Shown: positions 6,871 to 16,189, numbered from the stretch's first letter. The stretch is 64,000 nucleotides of DNA from Oscillospiraceae bacterium (GCA_910575505.1 CAJTFK010000020.1:1-64000); one strand, 5' to 3'. The notes: generated from the letters alone by a model not told the origin. Numbers and translations: made by a program.

Positions 6871-8825
6871 AGAATGGTCCCTTCTTTCTCCGGCGGAATA
6901 CGGTCCCGGTCCAGGCCCTGGAGGCGCACAAGATTTTGCGCGAAGGGCAGAAGGTCCTCAAAGGCGGGGATGGACCCCTCCACGCAGTCGCAGAGCCAGT
7001 TCATATGCAGAATCTCCTCCGGGGTGAACCAGCGGCTGCCGTCGCTTTGCAGTGTTCCATCCTGGGAGCGGATGGGCCGCTGGAAGGGATGGATGGCTCC
7101 CGCTGCCAGACCCCGGTAGAGAATCTCGGCCAGCTGCCTGGCCCCTGCGGGCAGGTCCTCCCGCAGCAGGACGCCGATGACCTGACTGCCCATGCCCCAC
7201 CAGTAGTTTACCGCCCGGCCCGCATTCTGGGCGCTGAGGGCGTCCCAGCCGCCGCTGAGGATGCTGCGGACCAGCTTCACATAAAAGTTGCCCCAATGCC
7301 AGTAGGGCGAGGCCAGGGAGAGAAAGCGTCCCCCCTCCAGGGCCTGGCACAGGCCCCAGGGCTCCCGGGTCCGGTCGGGGGTGGGGATGTCCCGGTTGGA
7401 GATCAGCTCCGTGCCCTCCCGGGCCAGCGTTTCCATGGCATGCTCTTCCATGCAGGACCAGCGCAGGCGGACGCGGGCCCGGGGATTGGTGAGCCGGGCC
7501 CCCAGGGCGAAGGCGTTGATGCTGGCGGGAACGCCGAAAATGGGGCTGCTGGCCACATAGCCGATCCGTCCGCTGGGGCACATGGCGCCCGCAATGGCCC
7601 CGGTGATGAATTTTCCCTCATAGATGCGGCTGTAGTAGGTCCGGACTCCGGTGTAGGGCATGGAGACGGAGCAGTTCAGAATGCGGAGACCGGGATACTT
7701 GGCCGCCGCCTTCCGGCACACGCCGATGAGGGGCGGGGTGGTGGTAATCAGCACCTGTGCCCCGTTTTCCACGGCCTGGTCGATGGCCTCCTCGGCGGCT
7801 GCGCCGCTTTGGATCCCGTTGAAGACCTGCACCGTCACCAGGTCCTCCATCACCGTCTCCAGATACTGCCGGCCCAGATCATGGGCCCGGGCCCAGTCGC
7901 TTTCCTCCGGCCGGTGTTCGTTGAGAAAGGCCACATTCAGCCGCTTGGGCTTGAAGAGGCGGCCCAGCAGGCCCGGCTCCCCGGCGGGCTCCGCCACCTC
8001 CTCCGTGGCAACGGAGATGGGCTGTTCGGTGCCCAGAACCTTTACGTCCTGCCAGACTGCGCTGAGGGTTTTCACCAGCTCGGCGGCGGGGGTGGTGCGG
8101 AGGTCCTCAAAATCGTAGATTTTCAGCCAGACCAGCAGGGCGTCCGCCACGGTGATGGGCAGGCTCTCGCCTCCCAGCTTTCGGAAGGCGTCCTGAAAAT
8201 AGGTGAACCCGGCGGTAAAGTGCTGGCGCTCATCCTCGGTCCAGACGTGGTCCGGCTCAAAGCCCAGGGCCGCCTGAAGCTTTGCAAAGCTCCCCGCCCG
8301 GCTGAAGGACACCCGGTAAAGCCTCGTCAGCTTATAGGACTCCATGAATTCGTAATAAGCCAAAATTTCCGGGTCCTGAGACCAGACGGGAATCATCCGG
8401 ACCACATAGCCGGGAATGGTGGGAGCGCCGTAGCTTTTCAGAACGCTGACCCGCTTGTTGCCCTCCTGAACGTAGAAGCGGCCCAGGTACTCATAACAGC
8501 GGATGGGGTCCCGGATGCCCTCGTCTCCCAGGTGGTCTGCGCAGAGGGAAATCCACTTGGCGGCGAATTCCGAATCCGTCTCCATCAGCGGCATGAAGTT
8601 GGCCGCGAAGGCGGAGCGGCGGCCCTGGGTCTTGGTGCCGGCGATGTGGTCCGTGGGTATCTCGATAACGCCCAGGTCCACCTGACCTGCCGTCACCGCT
8701 CCCTCCAGAATTTCATCCAGAACCTGGGGATAGGGGTAGTGCCCGTGGAGCACACAGTCCTTATAGCATCTGCGGCCCAGCTTCAGGGCTCTGAGGTACT
8801 GCTCGGTGGATTCCTGTCTGGACAT
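6867..8825 (-). CDS. Two-domain protein: ParB-like N-terminus and BMP/PnrA-like binding domain
   Basis: The product is 652 residues; ATG at 8825 has AAGGAGG upstream. The N-terminal ~150 residues contain FYVQEGNKRVSVLKSYGA, a ParB/Srx-like signature. A helical middle follows. From about residue 295 (KRLNVAFLNEHRPEESDWA) the protein resembles the basic membrane protein (BMP/PnrA) substrate-binding family, with GQYLETVM-, VLITTTPPLIGV- and SGRIGYVASSPIFGVPASI-type blocks. There is no signal peptide or lipobox, so unlike classical BMP lipoproteins it should stay in the cytoplasm, perhaps as a nucleoside-type ligand sensor. It heads a two-gene operon with the phosphoesterase. Confidence 0.7.
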   Translation of the reverse strand: MSRQESTEQYLRALKLGRRCYKDCVLHGHYPYPQVLDEILEGAVTAGQVDLGVIEIPTDHIAGTKTQGRRSAFAANFMPLMETDSEFAAKWISLCADHLGDEGIRDPIRCYEYLGRFYVQEGNKRVSVLKSYGAPTIPGYVVRMIPVWSQDPEILAYYEFMESYKLTRLYRVSFSRAGSFAKLQAALGFEPDHVWTEDERQHFTAGFTYFQDAFRKLGGESLPITVADALLVWLKIYDFEDLRTTPAAELVKTLSAVWQDVKVLGTEQPISVATEEVAEPAGEPGLLGRLFKPKRLNVAFLNEHRPEESDWARAHDLGRQYLETVMEDLVTVQVFNGIQSGAAAEEAIDQAVENGAQVLITTTPPLIGVCRKAAAKYPGLRILNCSVSMPYTGVRTYYSRIYEGKFITGAIAGAMCPSGRIGYVASSPIFGVPASINAFALGARLTNPRARVRLRWSCMEEHAMETLAREGTELISNRDIPTPDRTREPWGLCQALEGGRFLSLASPYWHWGNFYVKLVRSILSGGWDALSAQNAGRAVNYWWGMGSQVIGVLLREDLPAGARQLAEILYRGLAAGAIHPFQRPIRSQDGTLQSDGSRWFTPEEILHMNWLCDCVEGSIPAFEDLLPFAQNLVRLQGLDRDRIPPEKEGTIL

Positions 8826-9292
8826 ACGGCCTCCTTGCTGCGGGGCGGTTCCCGCTGACAGCCGATAACCGGCGCTCCTCCGGAGCGCTTTTCGGCGGAT
8901 TGTGTCATCATGATTATAGACTATATCGGCATCTCACGTCTCATACATAAATAACAAAAACAGCGCAAAATATTTTTGGGGAAAAGCACAGATTTTGTTT
9001 GCTTTTCACAGGACTTTCTTGTATACTTGTATAAGCGGCGCAGAAAAGCGGCGCGGAGAGAGGGCGGTCCCGTCCATATACGGTCCCCCTCTTCCCGGTC
9101 GTGCTTCGGGTGCGCGAAAACCATGGGCTGCCGGGCTGCTCCACTCACACAGCCCCCAGCACCGAAAAAAAGGAGGAACGTCCCGCTACGGCTTGCGGTG
9201 CGGCAGTGTGGAGACCTGCCGTAAAGTCCCCGGGGCACGCTCCCCGCGGACAAGGTGCTCCGGCGGAGGCCGGTTCATCAAAGCCGGTGTGT
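8826..9292. promoter_or_regulatory. Intergenic region with a plus-strand promoter for the ABC ATPase
   Basis: The two flanking genes diverge. TTGCTT (8999-9004) and TATACT (9022-9027) with a 17-base spacer form a plausible plus-strand promoter. That gives an mRNA leader of about 260 bases, GC-rich with several possible short stems; no known riboswitch is recognised. An open frame runs through 9101-9292 in phase with the ATPase but has no conserved content and is not called. Confidence 0.4.
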
Positions 9293-10480
9293 ATGGCAAC
9301 ACTGAGCCTGAAGAACATTGTGAAAATCTACCCCCACAGCGGAGACCAGAAAAGAGCGAAAAAGAAAAAGGGCGAGCCGGAAAAGAAAACCAATCTCCAG
9401 GTGACGGAAAAGGGCGTCATCGCGGTGCAGCAGTTCTCCCTGGACATCGCCGACAAGGAATTCATCGTGCTGGTAGGTCCCTCCGGCTGCGGCAAGTCCA
9501 CCACGCTGCGGATGGTGGCCGGCCTGGAGGAGATTTCCGAAGGCGAGCTGTACATCGACGGCAAGCTCATGAACGATGTGGAACCCAAGGACCGGGACAT
9601 CGCCATGGTCTTCCAGAGCTACGCCCTGTATCCTCACATGACTGTTTATGAGAATATGGCCTTCCCCCTGACTCTGCGGAAGGTCCCCAGGAACGAGATT
9701 GACCGCCGGGTGAAGGAGGCAGCCGAGATTCTGGACATCACCCAGTATCTGGACCGGAAGCCCAAGGCTCTCTCCGGCGGACAGCGCCAGCGCGTCGCCA
9801 TTGGCCGGGCCATCGTCCGGGAGCCGAAAGTGTTGCTGATGGACGAACCCCTGTCCAACCTGGACGCCAAGCTCCGCAACCAGATGCGGGCGGAGATCAT
9901 CAAGCTCCGGCAGAAGATCAATACCACATTCATGTATGTCACCCACGACCAGACCGAGGCCATGACCCTGGGCGACCGGATTGTCATCATGAAGGACGGC
10001 TTCATTCAGCAGATCGGCACACCCCAGGAGGTCTTCGACCATCCCGCCAACCTGTTTGTGGCCGGTTTCATCGGCACGCCGCAGATGAACTATTTCGACG
10101 CGAAGCTGGAGAAGGACGGCGGAACGTATGCGGTCTCTGTGAGCGGCATGAAGGTGGAGCTCTCCGGGGAAAAGCAGAAGAAGCTGGCGGCGAAAAACAT
10201 TCAGCCCCAGTCCGTCACCCTTGGCGTCCGCCCCAGCCACATCACCCTGAGCGACGGGGCGGATGTGCTGCGGGCCAAGGTGGATGTATCCGAGATGATG
10301 GGCAGCGAGGTCCATCTCCACGCCAACGCCATGGGCCGGGACGTGGTCATCATTGTGCCCACCATGGACCTGAACGGAAACCACAAGGAGACCTTTGCCC
10401 AGGGCGCCGAGGTGAAGTTCACCTTTGCCGGCAGCGTCTGCCATCTCTTTGACGGCGAGGGCAAAAATCTGGAGGCCTGA
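9293..10480 (+). CDS. ABC transporter ATPase of the MsmX/UgpC (multi-sugar) type
   Basis: ATG at 9293 ([15 protein letters not shown]) is chosen by family alignment, giving 395 residues. Seen are Walker [12 protein letters not shown]-loop [20 protein letters not shown], signature [15 protein letters not shown], Walker [14 protein letters not shown]-loop [14 protein letters not shown] and a C-terminal TOBE/MalK-like regulatory domain (~290-395). An unusual lysine-rich insert ([13 protein letters not shown]) sits near residues 22-35. This ATPase class commonly serves several carbohydrate importers encoded elsewhere. No permease is adjacent. The LacI-controlled sugar transporter at 32.7-36.1 kb has no ATPase and is a likely partner (inference). 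Confidence 0.9.
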   Translation: MATLSLKNIVKIYPHSGDQKRAKKKKGEPEKKTNLQVTEKGVIAVQQFSLDIADKEFIVLVGPSGCGKSTTLRMVAGLEEISEGELYIDGKLMNDVEPKDRDIAMVFQSYALYPHMTVYENMAFPLTLRKVPRNEIDRRVKEAAEILDITQYLDRKPKALSGGQRQRVAIGRAIVREPKVLLMDEPLSNLDAKLRNQMRAEIIKLRQKINTTFMYVTHDQTEAMTLGDRIVIMKDGFIQQIGTPQEVFDHPANLFVAGFIGTPQMNYFDAKLEKDGGTYAVSVSGMKVELSGEKQKKLAAKNIQPQSVTLGVRPSHITLSDGADVLRAKVDVSEMMGSEVHLHANAMGRDVVIIVPTMDLNGNHKETFAQGAEVKFTFAGSVCHLFDGEGKNLEA

Positions 10481-10509
10481 GAGGGCCGTTATCCGGCACA
10501 GCGAGAATC

Positions 10510-10543
10510 AGGGCCCTTCCCGGCGCTTCTCGGGAAGGGCCCT
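10510..10543 (+). terminator. Terminator of the ABC ATPase gene
   Basis: AGGGCCCTTCCCG (10510-10522) pairs with CGGGAAGGGCCCT (10531-10543), followed by a short TTTCG. The stem is strong and the U-run weak. Confidence 0.65.
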
Positions 10544-10593
10544 TTCGCGTGTCCCGCCGGCGCTGGCCGGTGGAACTTATTCATACAGTCAGC

Positions 10594-10630
10594 AAAGTTG
10601 AAAACCGGCAAACTGCCGGTTTTCAACTTT
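10594..10630. terminator. Bidirectional hairpin between convergent genes
   Basis: A perfect 17-base inverted repeat (10594-10610 with 10614-10630, AAAGTTGAAAACCGGCA and its complement) with a three-base loop lies two bases after the stop of the minus-strand gene. It should terminate that gene and back up the plus-strand terminator. Confidence 0.7.
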
Positions 10631-10632
10631 AT

Positions 10633-11022
10633 TCAATAGTCAATCCGCTCAATCCTGAAGATGACGGGCCGCGTGCCGTCGGAACAGCAGGCAATCATGG
10701 TGTTTTCGGCGCTCATCCAGCCCTTCATGATGGAACCGCCCTGGAGGCCGGTGTAAATATAGCGGGAGATTGCGTCCCACGCCTCCGAACAGAAGGGCAT
10801 TTTGGGCCCGCCTGCCACGGCGTCCGGGTCGCCGGTGGTTTTCACCAGCGTATTCAGTCCCATGTGCCAGAAGTCGTCCCGCTCATCATCACGGTAAAAG
10901 ATGAATTCGTCGCCAGGGTTGTAGCAGGGACAGGCGCCGGCAAGGGGATCGGCGCAGTACTGCCGCTGAAGCTCCGGATACAGCTTTTTGTCCAGTACGG
11001 TCACTTTCACTTTGTGCTTCAT
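10633..11022 (-). CDS. TIGR04076-type small protein
   Basis: The product is 129 residues. It begins MKHKVKVTVLDKKLYPELQ and contains ACPCYNPGDEFIF, PFCSEAWDAISRYIY and ACCSDGTRPVIFRIERID. This layout is the one I associate with the uncharacterised TIGR04076 family: a KVKVTV start, a CP(C)Y-x-GDEF block and a CxxAW block. Several conserved cysteines suggest metal or redox chemistry, but no function is known. It follows htpG on the same strand with a 38-base gap and may share its transcript. Confidence 0.7.
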   Translation of the reverse strand: MKHKVKVTVLDKKLYPELQRQYCADPLAGACPCYNPGDEFIFYRDDERDDFWHMGLNTLVKTTGDPDAVAGGPKMPFCSEAWDAISRYIYTGLQGGSIMKGWMSAENTMIACCSDGTRPVIFRIERIDY

Positions 11023-11060
11023 CGCGTCTTCCTCCCGAAAATTCCGGATTGCCCGGCGTC

Positions 11061-12944
11061 TCAGTTCATCAGACCGCAGACCAAATCGGTATAGCCGGAG
11101 GGATCCTCCAGGGGCAGTCCGGCAATCAGAAGAGCCTGGTTATAGAGGAGGACGGCGTAGGTTTTTGCCTTGCCGGGGTCTGCCTCCACGGCGGCCTCCA
11201 GAGCCAGGAAGGCCGGGTGCTCCACATTCAGCTCCAGAATGCGGTCCGCCTGGAAGGCGGCGTCAGGCTGGACGGCCTGGAAATACTTTTCCATTTCAAA
11301 GCTCAGGCCTTCGCCGGCGGTGAGGCAGACCGGATGGGATTTCAGGCGGGCGCTGGCCTTGACCTCCTTGACGGCGTCTCCCAGGGTCTCCTTCACAAAA
11401 TCGAAAACCGCTTTGTGGGTCTCCGCGGCCTCCTCGGCCTTTTTCGACCCGCCCTCCTCAATCTCCTGGTCCAGCACGGAGCGGAGCTCCTTGCCCTTGT
11501 ATGTCCGGAGCGTCTGGGCGCAGAACTCGTCCACCTCTTCGGTGAAATAGAGGATTTCCGTGCCCGCGTCCCTGAGCCCCTCGGTCTGGGGCAGCTTGTC
11601 AATCTTGTCCGCCGTTTCGCCGGCGGCGTAGTAAATATACGGCTGGTCCTCCTTCATCCGGGAGACGTATTCATCCAGGGTGACGGGCTTTTTCTCCGTG
11701 GAGGAGTAGAACAGCAGCAGGTCCTGAAGCAGGTCCTTGTGCCGCCCGTACTCGTTTACAACGCCGTATTTCAGCTGCCGGCCGAAGTTTTTCCAGAATT
11801 TCTCATAGGACTCCCGGTCCTCGGCCAGCATCTTGGCCAGGTCCGCCTTGATTTTCTTCTCCAGATTTCCGGCGATGATTTTCAGCTGCCGGTTGTGCTG
11901 GAGCAGCTCCCGGGAGATGTTCAGGCTCAGGTCCGGGGAGTCTGCCACGCCCCGGACGAAACGGAAGTGATCCGGCAGCAGGTCGGCGCACTTGTCCATG
12001 ATGAGCACGCCGTTGGAATAGAGCTGGAGTCCCTTTTCAAAATCCTTGGTGTAGTAGTCGAAGGGAGTCGCGCCGGGGACAAAGAGCAGGGCCTTGTAGG
12101 TGACGGTTCCCTCCGCGTCGACGGGGATGCAGCGCTGGGGATCGGCGTAGTCATGGAACTTGTCCCGGTAGAATTTGCTGTATTCCTCCGCCGTGACTTC
12201 GTTCCTGGGCCGCTGCCAGATGGGGACCATGGAGTTCAGGGTTTCCACCTCCGTATAGGTCTCGTATTCCGGCTTGTCCTCAGGGCTGTCCTCCTTTTTC
12301 CGGGTCTTGCTGACCTCCATGCGGATGGGAAAGCGGATATAGTCGGAGTATTTCCGGACCAGCTCCTGAAGCTTCCAGTTTTCCAGGAATTCGCCGTATT
12401 GCTCGTCCTCCGTATTGGCCTTGATGTGCATGATGATATCGGTGCCCGCGGTTTCCTTTTCGCACGGGGTGACGGTGTAGCCGTCGGCTCCGGCGGACTG
12501 CCACATCCAGGCGTCCTCGGCCCCGTACTTCTTTGTCACCACGGTGATATGGTCGGAGACCATAAACGCCGAGTAGAAGCCCACGCCGAACTGGCCGATG
12601 ACGTCGGTGTCCCTGGCGTCGTCACCCAGCTCCTGCTTGAATTTGTAGGACCCGGAGGAGGCGATGACGCCCAGGTTGTTCTCCAGGTCGGCCTTGTCCA
12701 TGCCGATGCCGTTGTCGGAAACGGTCAGGGTCCGGGCGTCCTTGTCCACGGTAATCTCAATCTTGAAATCCTTCCGGTCCAGACCCACCGCCGGGTCCGT
12801 CAGCGCCTGATAGCAGAGCTTGTCGCAGGCGTCGCTGGCGTTGGAGATGATCTCCCGGAGGAAAATTTCCTTGTGGGTGTAGATGGAGTTAATCATGAGA
12901 TCCAAAAGACGCTTGGACTCCGCTTTGAACTGCTTTTTTGCCAT
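11061..12944 (-). CDS. htpG: Chaperone HtpG (bacterial Hsp90)
   Basis: Start ATG at 12944 (MAKKQFKAESKRLLDLMINS) is where the family begins; 627 residues. The GHKL ATPase domain shows EIISNASDACDKL, DNGIGM and GQFGVGFYSAFMV. The middle domain has FVRGVADSPDLSLNISREL with the catalytic arginine region, and the C-terminal dimerisation domain is complete. HtpG is a cytosolic ATP-dependent chaperone. An alternative start at 12983 would add 13 residues that match nothing. No CIRCE-type heat-shock operator is visible in the short upstream region. Confidence 0.95.
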   Translation of the reverse strand: MAKKQFKAESKRLLDLMINSIYTHKEIFLREIISNASDACDKLCYQALTDPAVGLDRKDFKIEITVDKDARTLTVSDNGIGMDKADLENNLGVIASSGSYKFKQELGDDARDTDVIGQFGVGFYSAFMVSDHITVVTKKYGAEDAWMWQSAGADGYTVTPCEKETAGTDIIMHIKANTEDEQYGEFLENWKLQELVRKYSDYIRFPIRMEVSKTRKKEDSPEDKPEYETYTEVETLNSMVPIWQRPRNEVTAEEYSKFYRDKFHDYADPQRCIPVDAEGTVTYKALLFVPGATPFDYYTKDFEKGLQLYSNGVLIMDKCADLLPDHFRFVRGVADSPDLSLNISRELLQHNRQLKIIAGNLEKKIKADLAKMLAEDRESYEKFWKNFGRQLKYGVVNEYGRHKDLLQDLLLFYSSTEKKPVTLDEYVSRMKEDQPYIYYAAGETADKIDKLPQTEGLRDAGTEILYFTEEVDEFCAQTLRTYKGKELRSVLDQEIEEGGSKKAEEAAETHKAVFDFVKETLGDAVKEVKASARLKSHPVCLTAGEGLSFEMEKYFQAVQPDAAFQADRILELNVEHPAFLALEAAVEADPGKAKTYAVLLYNQALLIAGLPLEDPSGYTDLVCGLMN

Positions 12945-13046
12945 AACTGGAAACCACATCCTTTTTTGTTTTTTTGACAACACTAAAATATAGCACGGGC
13001 GTCTCTAAAAATAAATGACTATTTTGTAAATTTCCGTTTAAAACAG

Positions 13047-13075
13047 TTGTCTCTCCCGGCCCTTGCGAGTAGAAT
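13047..13075 (+). promoter_or_regulatory. Promoter of the small membrane protein pair
   Basis: TTGTCT (13047-13052) and TAGAAT (13070-13075) with a 17-base spacer lie about 40 bases before the ATG at 13117. Confidence 0.5.
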
Positions 13076-13116
13076 AGAGACAGATCACTCACACGGGGCA
13101 AAGGAGATCGTGACCT

Positions 13117-13551
13117 ATGAGCTTTTTCCGGAAAATCGGAAACGGACTGGCCCGTTTCATGTATGGACGCAACGGCATGGATCAGCTGAACCGGGCGCTG
13201 TTCTGGCTGTACCTGATTCTGTGGGGGGCGGAGATCGTCAGCGGCCTGGTGCTGAAAAGCGTGCTGCTCATCCGCATATTCGAAGGGCTGCTCTTTGGGC
13301 TGATGCTTTTCATCTTTTTCCGGATGTTCTCCAGGAACCTGACCCAGCGCCGGTCGGAGAATCAGAAATGGGTCAACTGGGTCTGGCGGCTCAAGAGCCG
13401 CAGCGCCGGGGCCAGAGCCCGCCACACCGACAAGGACCATAAATATTTTACCTGCAAAACCTGCAAGGCCATCTGCCGGGTGCCGGTGGGGAAGGGAAAT
13501 ATTGTCATCACCTGCCCCAGGTGCGGCGCGCAGATCAAGGCCAAAAGCTGA
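13117..13551 (+). CDS. Small membrane protein with C-terminal zinc ribbon
   Basis: The product is 144 residues; AAAGGAG upstream supports the ATG at 13117. Two membrane segments (about residues 27-46 and 50-70, ALFWLYLILWGAEIVSGLVL and LLIRIFEGLLFGLMLFIFF) are followed by a basic linker. The C-terminus is a four-cysteine zinc ribbon with CKTCKAIC and CPRCGAQIKAK. Such proteins are frequent in Oscillospiraceae genomes but their role is unknown. It forms a pair with the next small membrane protein. Confidence 0.7.
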   Translation: MSFFRKIGNGLARFMYGRNGMDQLNRALFWLYLILWGAEIVSGLVLKSVLLIRIFEGLLFGLMLFIFFRMFSRNLTQRRSENQKWVNWVWRLKSRSAGARARHTDKDHKYFTCKTCKAICRVPVGKGNIVITCPRCGAQIKAKS

Positions 13552-13554
13552 AGC

Positions 13555-13755
13555 ATGGGCATGATCTTCGTTTTTTCCCTGGCCTTCGCCCTGGGGGGCG
13601 CGGCAGGGGCCTGGTTCTTCTATGACACGGCCGGACGCCTCCGGCGGCGGGGAGAGGGAAACCGGGCGGCCCTCTGCCTGATTCTGGCCTTCGCCTGCGC
13701 CGGGCTGGCGGCGGGAGCGGCCCGGCTGGCCCTGAGCGTCGCCACATTTTACTGA
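13555..13755 (+). CDS. Small two-helix membrane protein, 3' end tandemly duplicated
   Basis: The product is 66 residues starting three bases after the previous stop. Two hydrophobic segments (MIFVFSLAFALGGAAGAWFF and LILAFACAGLAAGAARLA) flank a charged loop. No known family is recognised. The final 74 bases of the gene are repeated immediately downstream, so the present stop lies at the junction of the two copies; the second copy also ends with an intact stop (TAG). Confidence 0.55.
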   Translation: MGMIFVFSLAFALGGAAGAWFFYDTAGRLRRRGEGNRAALCLILAFACAGLAAGAARLALSVATFY

Positions 13756-13825
13756 TTCTGGCCTTTGCCTGCGCCGGACTGGCGGCGGGAGCGGCCCGGC
13801 TGGCCCTGAGCATCGCCGCATTTTA
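13678..13825. repeat. 74-base tandem duplication
   Basis: Copy one spans 13678-13751 and copy two 13752-13825, differing at about five positions (for example cttcgcc/ctttgcc and gcgtcgccac/gcatcgccgc). The unit is not a multiple of three. A TGA created at the junction keeps the first copy as the gene end, while the second copy is untranslated. Confidence 0.85.
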
Positions 13826-13861
13826 TTAGCCGCCGTCCGGGGCGGTCTCCGAAATTGGCGC

Positions 13862-13897
13862 AAAAAGACGCGGCAGCCTGCCGGCTGCCGCGTTTTT
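13862..13897. terminator. Bidirectional intrinsic terminator
   Basis: CGCGGCAGCC (13869-13878) pairs with GGCTGCCGCG (13883-13892), with AAAAA before and TTTTT after. A second perfect stem, GGTCAGGAACC (13911-13921) with GGTTCCTGACC (13931-13941), follows. Together they separate the small membrane genes from the convergent ZIP transporter gene. Confidence 0.8.
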
Positions 13898-14017
13898 GCT
13901 TCCCCGGCCTGGTCAGGAACCCGGCCAAGCGGTTCCTGACCGGAGGCAAAGAAATGTTCCGTCCGGCGGAGCATTCCGCAAAAGGCGGAACGCGGAGGGG
14001 CAAGGGAAATCTCTGAG

Positions 14018-14788
14018 CTAGCCCAGGGCCACGTCCAGCACCATCATAATGAGAAAGCCCCCCACAAAGCCGCAGGTCCCCGCCCGGCTGTGGGCCTGGG
14101 GCACCAGCTCCTCCACCACCACATACAGCATGGCGCCGGCGGCGAAGCTCAGCAGCCAGGGCATGACGGGATGGGCCCAGGCGGCGATGAGCACCACCAG
14201 AATGCCGAAAATGGGTTCCACCGCCCCGGACAGCATCCCGCCGGCAAACGCGCCGAGACGGGAACGGCCCTCCTGGCGCAGGGGCAGGGCCACGGCGGCT
14301 CCCTCGGGGAAATTCTGGATACCGATGCCCAAAGCCAGGGCAACAGCGCCCACAGCGCCCTCCCCCGTGGCCGCCAGGGCAAAGGCCAGCCCCACCGCCA
14401 TGCCCTCCGGCACGTTATGTAGGGTGATGGCCGTCATCAGCAGGGTGTTCTGCCGCCAGGCGTCAGGGACCGCCCGCTCCCGCCGCAGATAGGGCAGCAG
14501 GGCGTCCAGCACCGCCAGGAACACCACGCCCAGCAGCATCCCCGCCGCCGCAGGAAGCCAGCCGGGAAGCCGGCCCTCCTCCGACGTCTGTTCAATGGCC
14601 GGAAGCAGAAGACTCCACACGGAAGCCGCTGTCATCACGCCGGCGGCAAAACCCAGCATTGCCTTTTGAAATCGGGGCTTCGGCTCCCCGGACAGAAAAA
14701 ATACCATGGCGGCGCCCAGAGTGGTCATCAAAAAGGTGAATCCGGTTCCCAGGGCGGCCCAGCCAAGCGCACGAAGCATAATCATCAA
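14018..14788 (-). CDS. ZIP-family divalent metal transporter
   Basis: The product is 256 residues with about eight membrane segments. The metal-path motifs of the ZIP family are present: LHNVPEGMAVG in helix four and GIQNFPEGAAVALP in helix five. It resembles the GufA/ZupT-like bacterial branch. The likely role is uptake of zinc or related divalent cations across the cytoplasmic membrane. The usual histidine-rich loop between helices three and four is absent. It appears monocistronic. Confidence 0.88.
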   Translation of the reverse strand: MMIMLRALGWAALGTGFTFLMTTLGAAMVFFLSGEPKPRFQKAMLGFAAGVMTAASVWSLLLPAIEQTSEEGRLPGWLPAAAGMLLGVVFLAVLDALLPYLRRERAVPDAWRQNTLLMTAITLHNVPEGMAVGLAFALAATGEGAVGAVALALGIGIQNFPEGAAVALPLRQEGRSRLGAFAGGMLSGAVEPIFGILVVLIAAWAHPVMPWLLSFAAGAMLYVVVEELVPQAHSRAGTCGFVGGFLIMMVLDVALG

Positions 14789-14872
14789 CGCCTTTATCTG
14801 GAAATTCGGGCAGGCGATGCCCGCCCTATTCCAGTATAGGCGGCGGCGGTGCGGTTGGTGCGGCGCTCCGGG

Positions 14873-16189
14873 TCACACCTGAGTTTCCGGGGCCTTCCGG
14901 AGGGGTTCGGTCTCCGGTTCAGCGGCCTCCGCTTCTGCGGCAGTCTCCGGCAGCAGGTACAGCTTGCGGATGCGCTCCCGGATGACGGCTGTGTCGATGC
15001 TCATCCGGTCCGTTCCGGCAAAGGGGGCCCAGGTTCCGATCTGGCCCCTGGGTTCCGGGGTCCCCCGCAGGACGAAATGCGCTGTCACCCGCAGACCCTC
15101 CAGGCCCAGGGCGGTGTAAATCTCATCCCCCTGATGTGCCGAGACGAAATCCTGCATCCGCTCCAGCACCCGGTCCACCTCCTCCATGGACCCCACGTCG
15201 AGGAACGCCTCGAATTCGTGGCAGAAGGTCCAGTCCCGATAGGACAGCTCTGCCCGGGCCTCCGGGAAGGCCTCCTGAAAACCGGCGGCAAAGGCCAGCG
15301 CCGCCCGGTCCCGGGCCCCGGCGGCTTTGAGTCCGGCAATGATCTCCCCGGCGTCCAACCTCAGACGGTTCTCCTCAATGAGGTCCGCCCGATAGGTGAC
15401 GGACTCCCCGCCAGGCCCCTCCAGCCGGAAGCAGAGCAGCCAGATGGTTTCAAGACGGTCGTAGGGGCTGAGGCCGCTGAGGCCATTGACATAGTCCGCA
15501 ATCTGCCGGACGGCCCCCTCCCAGTCCTCGCCGGCAAGGGTCAGAACACGGTCGTTTTCCACGTCCTGCTCCCAGACGCCCAGCTCCTGTTCCGTGACGA
15601 ACTGCCGGAGGGCATAGGCCAGGGCGTCAGAGGGATAGAGGTCCCTGAAACCCTCGCTGAAAGAGGGCCAGAGCTGGGGGATGGGGCCAGGACTGTAGGC
15701 ATAGCCCGCCCACTGGGAGAAGTGGAATTCCAGGTCTGGCTGGTCCACGGGGCAGAGAACCAGGTCCTGACTGCGGGTGTGGGTGTCGCCCTCCTGGTAC
15801 TCCGAGGCGGACCGGGACAGGATGGTCATTTCCTGGCCGTAGGTCTCCCGATAGTAGGCCAGTATTTCCCGTTCCGACATCAGCCAACCCCCGCTTTTGC
15901 CGCTGAGGACGAGAAACAGGACGGCGGCGCACACTGGAACCGCCAGCAGCGCCAGCCAGAGACGGCTTTTTTTGCTTTTTTTGCCTTTTTTGGGTGGCTC
16001 ATCCGGTTCCTCCCCGGTTGAAGGCCTCCGCCGCCCCTGCACCCCGAAGGCGAAGGCACACAGGGCGAAGAGAACGGCGGCGGCCCCGTGGGTCATGTCC
16101 GCTGTGACGCAAAGCAGGAGGGCCTCCAGCAGGGTCAGGGCGATGAAAACCCATTTCAGAATTGAATATACACGTGTGTTCCTCCGCAT
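14873..16189 (-). CDS. Membrane-anchored protein of unknown function
   Basis: The start at ATG 16189 (MRRNTRVYSILKWVFIAL) is preferred because GGGAG lies 11 bases upstream; an in-frame start at 16234 would add 15 residues. The product is about 438 residues with two membrane segments near the N-terminus, a basic proline/lysine linker (PPKKGKKSKKS) and a third hydrophobic segment (LALLAVPVCAAVLFLVL). An acidic extracellular domain of about 330 residues follows. No recognised domain. A repeat of glutamate and alanine ends the protein. It shares its direction with the small gene just upstream and may form an operon with it. Confidence 0.6.
   Translation of the reverse strand: MRRNTRVYSILKWVFIALTLLEALLLCVTADMTHGAAAVLFALCAFAFGVQGRRRPSTGEEPDEPPKKGKKSKKSRLWLALLAVPVCAAVLFLVLSGKSGGWLMSEREILAYYRETYGQEMTILSRSASEYQEGDTHTRSQDLVLCPVDQPDLEFHFSQWAGYAYSPGPIPQLWPSFSEGFRDLYPSDALAYALRQFVTEQELGVWEQDVENDRVLTLAGEDWEGAVRQIADYVNGLSGLSPYDRLETIWLLCFRLEGPGGESVTYRADLIEENRLRLDAGEIIAGLKAAGARDRAALAFAAGFQEAFPEARAELSYRDWTFCHEFEAFLDVGSMEEVDRVLERMQDFVSAHQGDEIYTALGLEGLRVTAHFVLRGTPEPRGQIGTWAPFAGTDRMSIDTAVIRERIRKLYLLPETAAEAEAAEPETEPLRKAPETQV

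Noticed and set aside
9101..9292. In-frame 64-codon extension upstream of the ABC ATPase
   Set aside because: The family starts at MATLSLKN; the extension has no conserved content and is explained as an open leader.
12945..13046. CIRCE or similar heat-shock operator for htpG
   Set aside because: No TTAGCACTC-type inverted repeat is present in the short upstream region.
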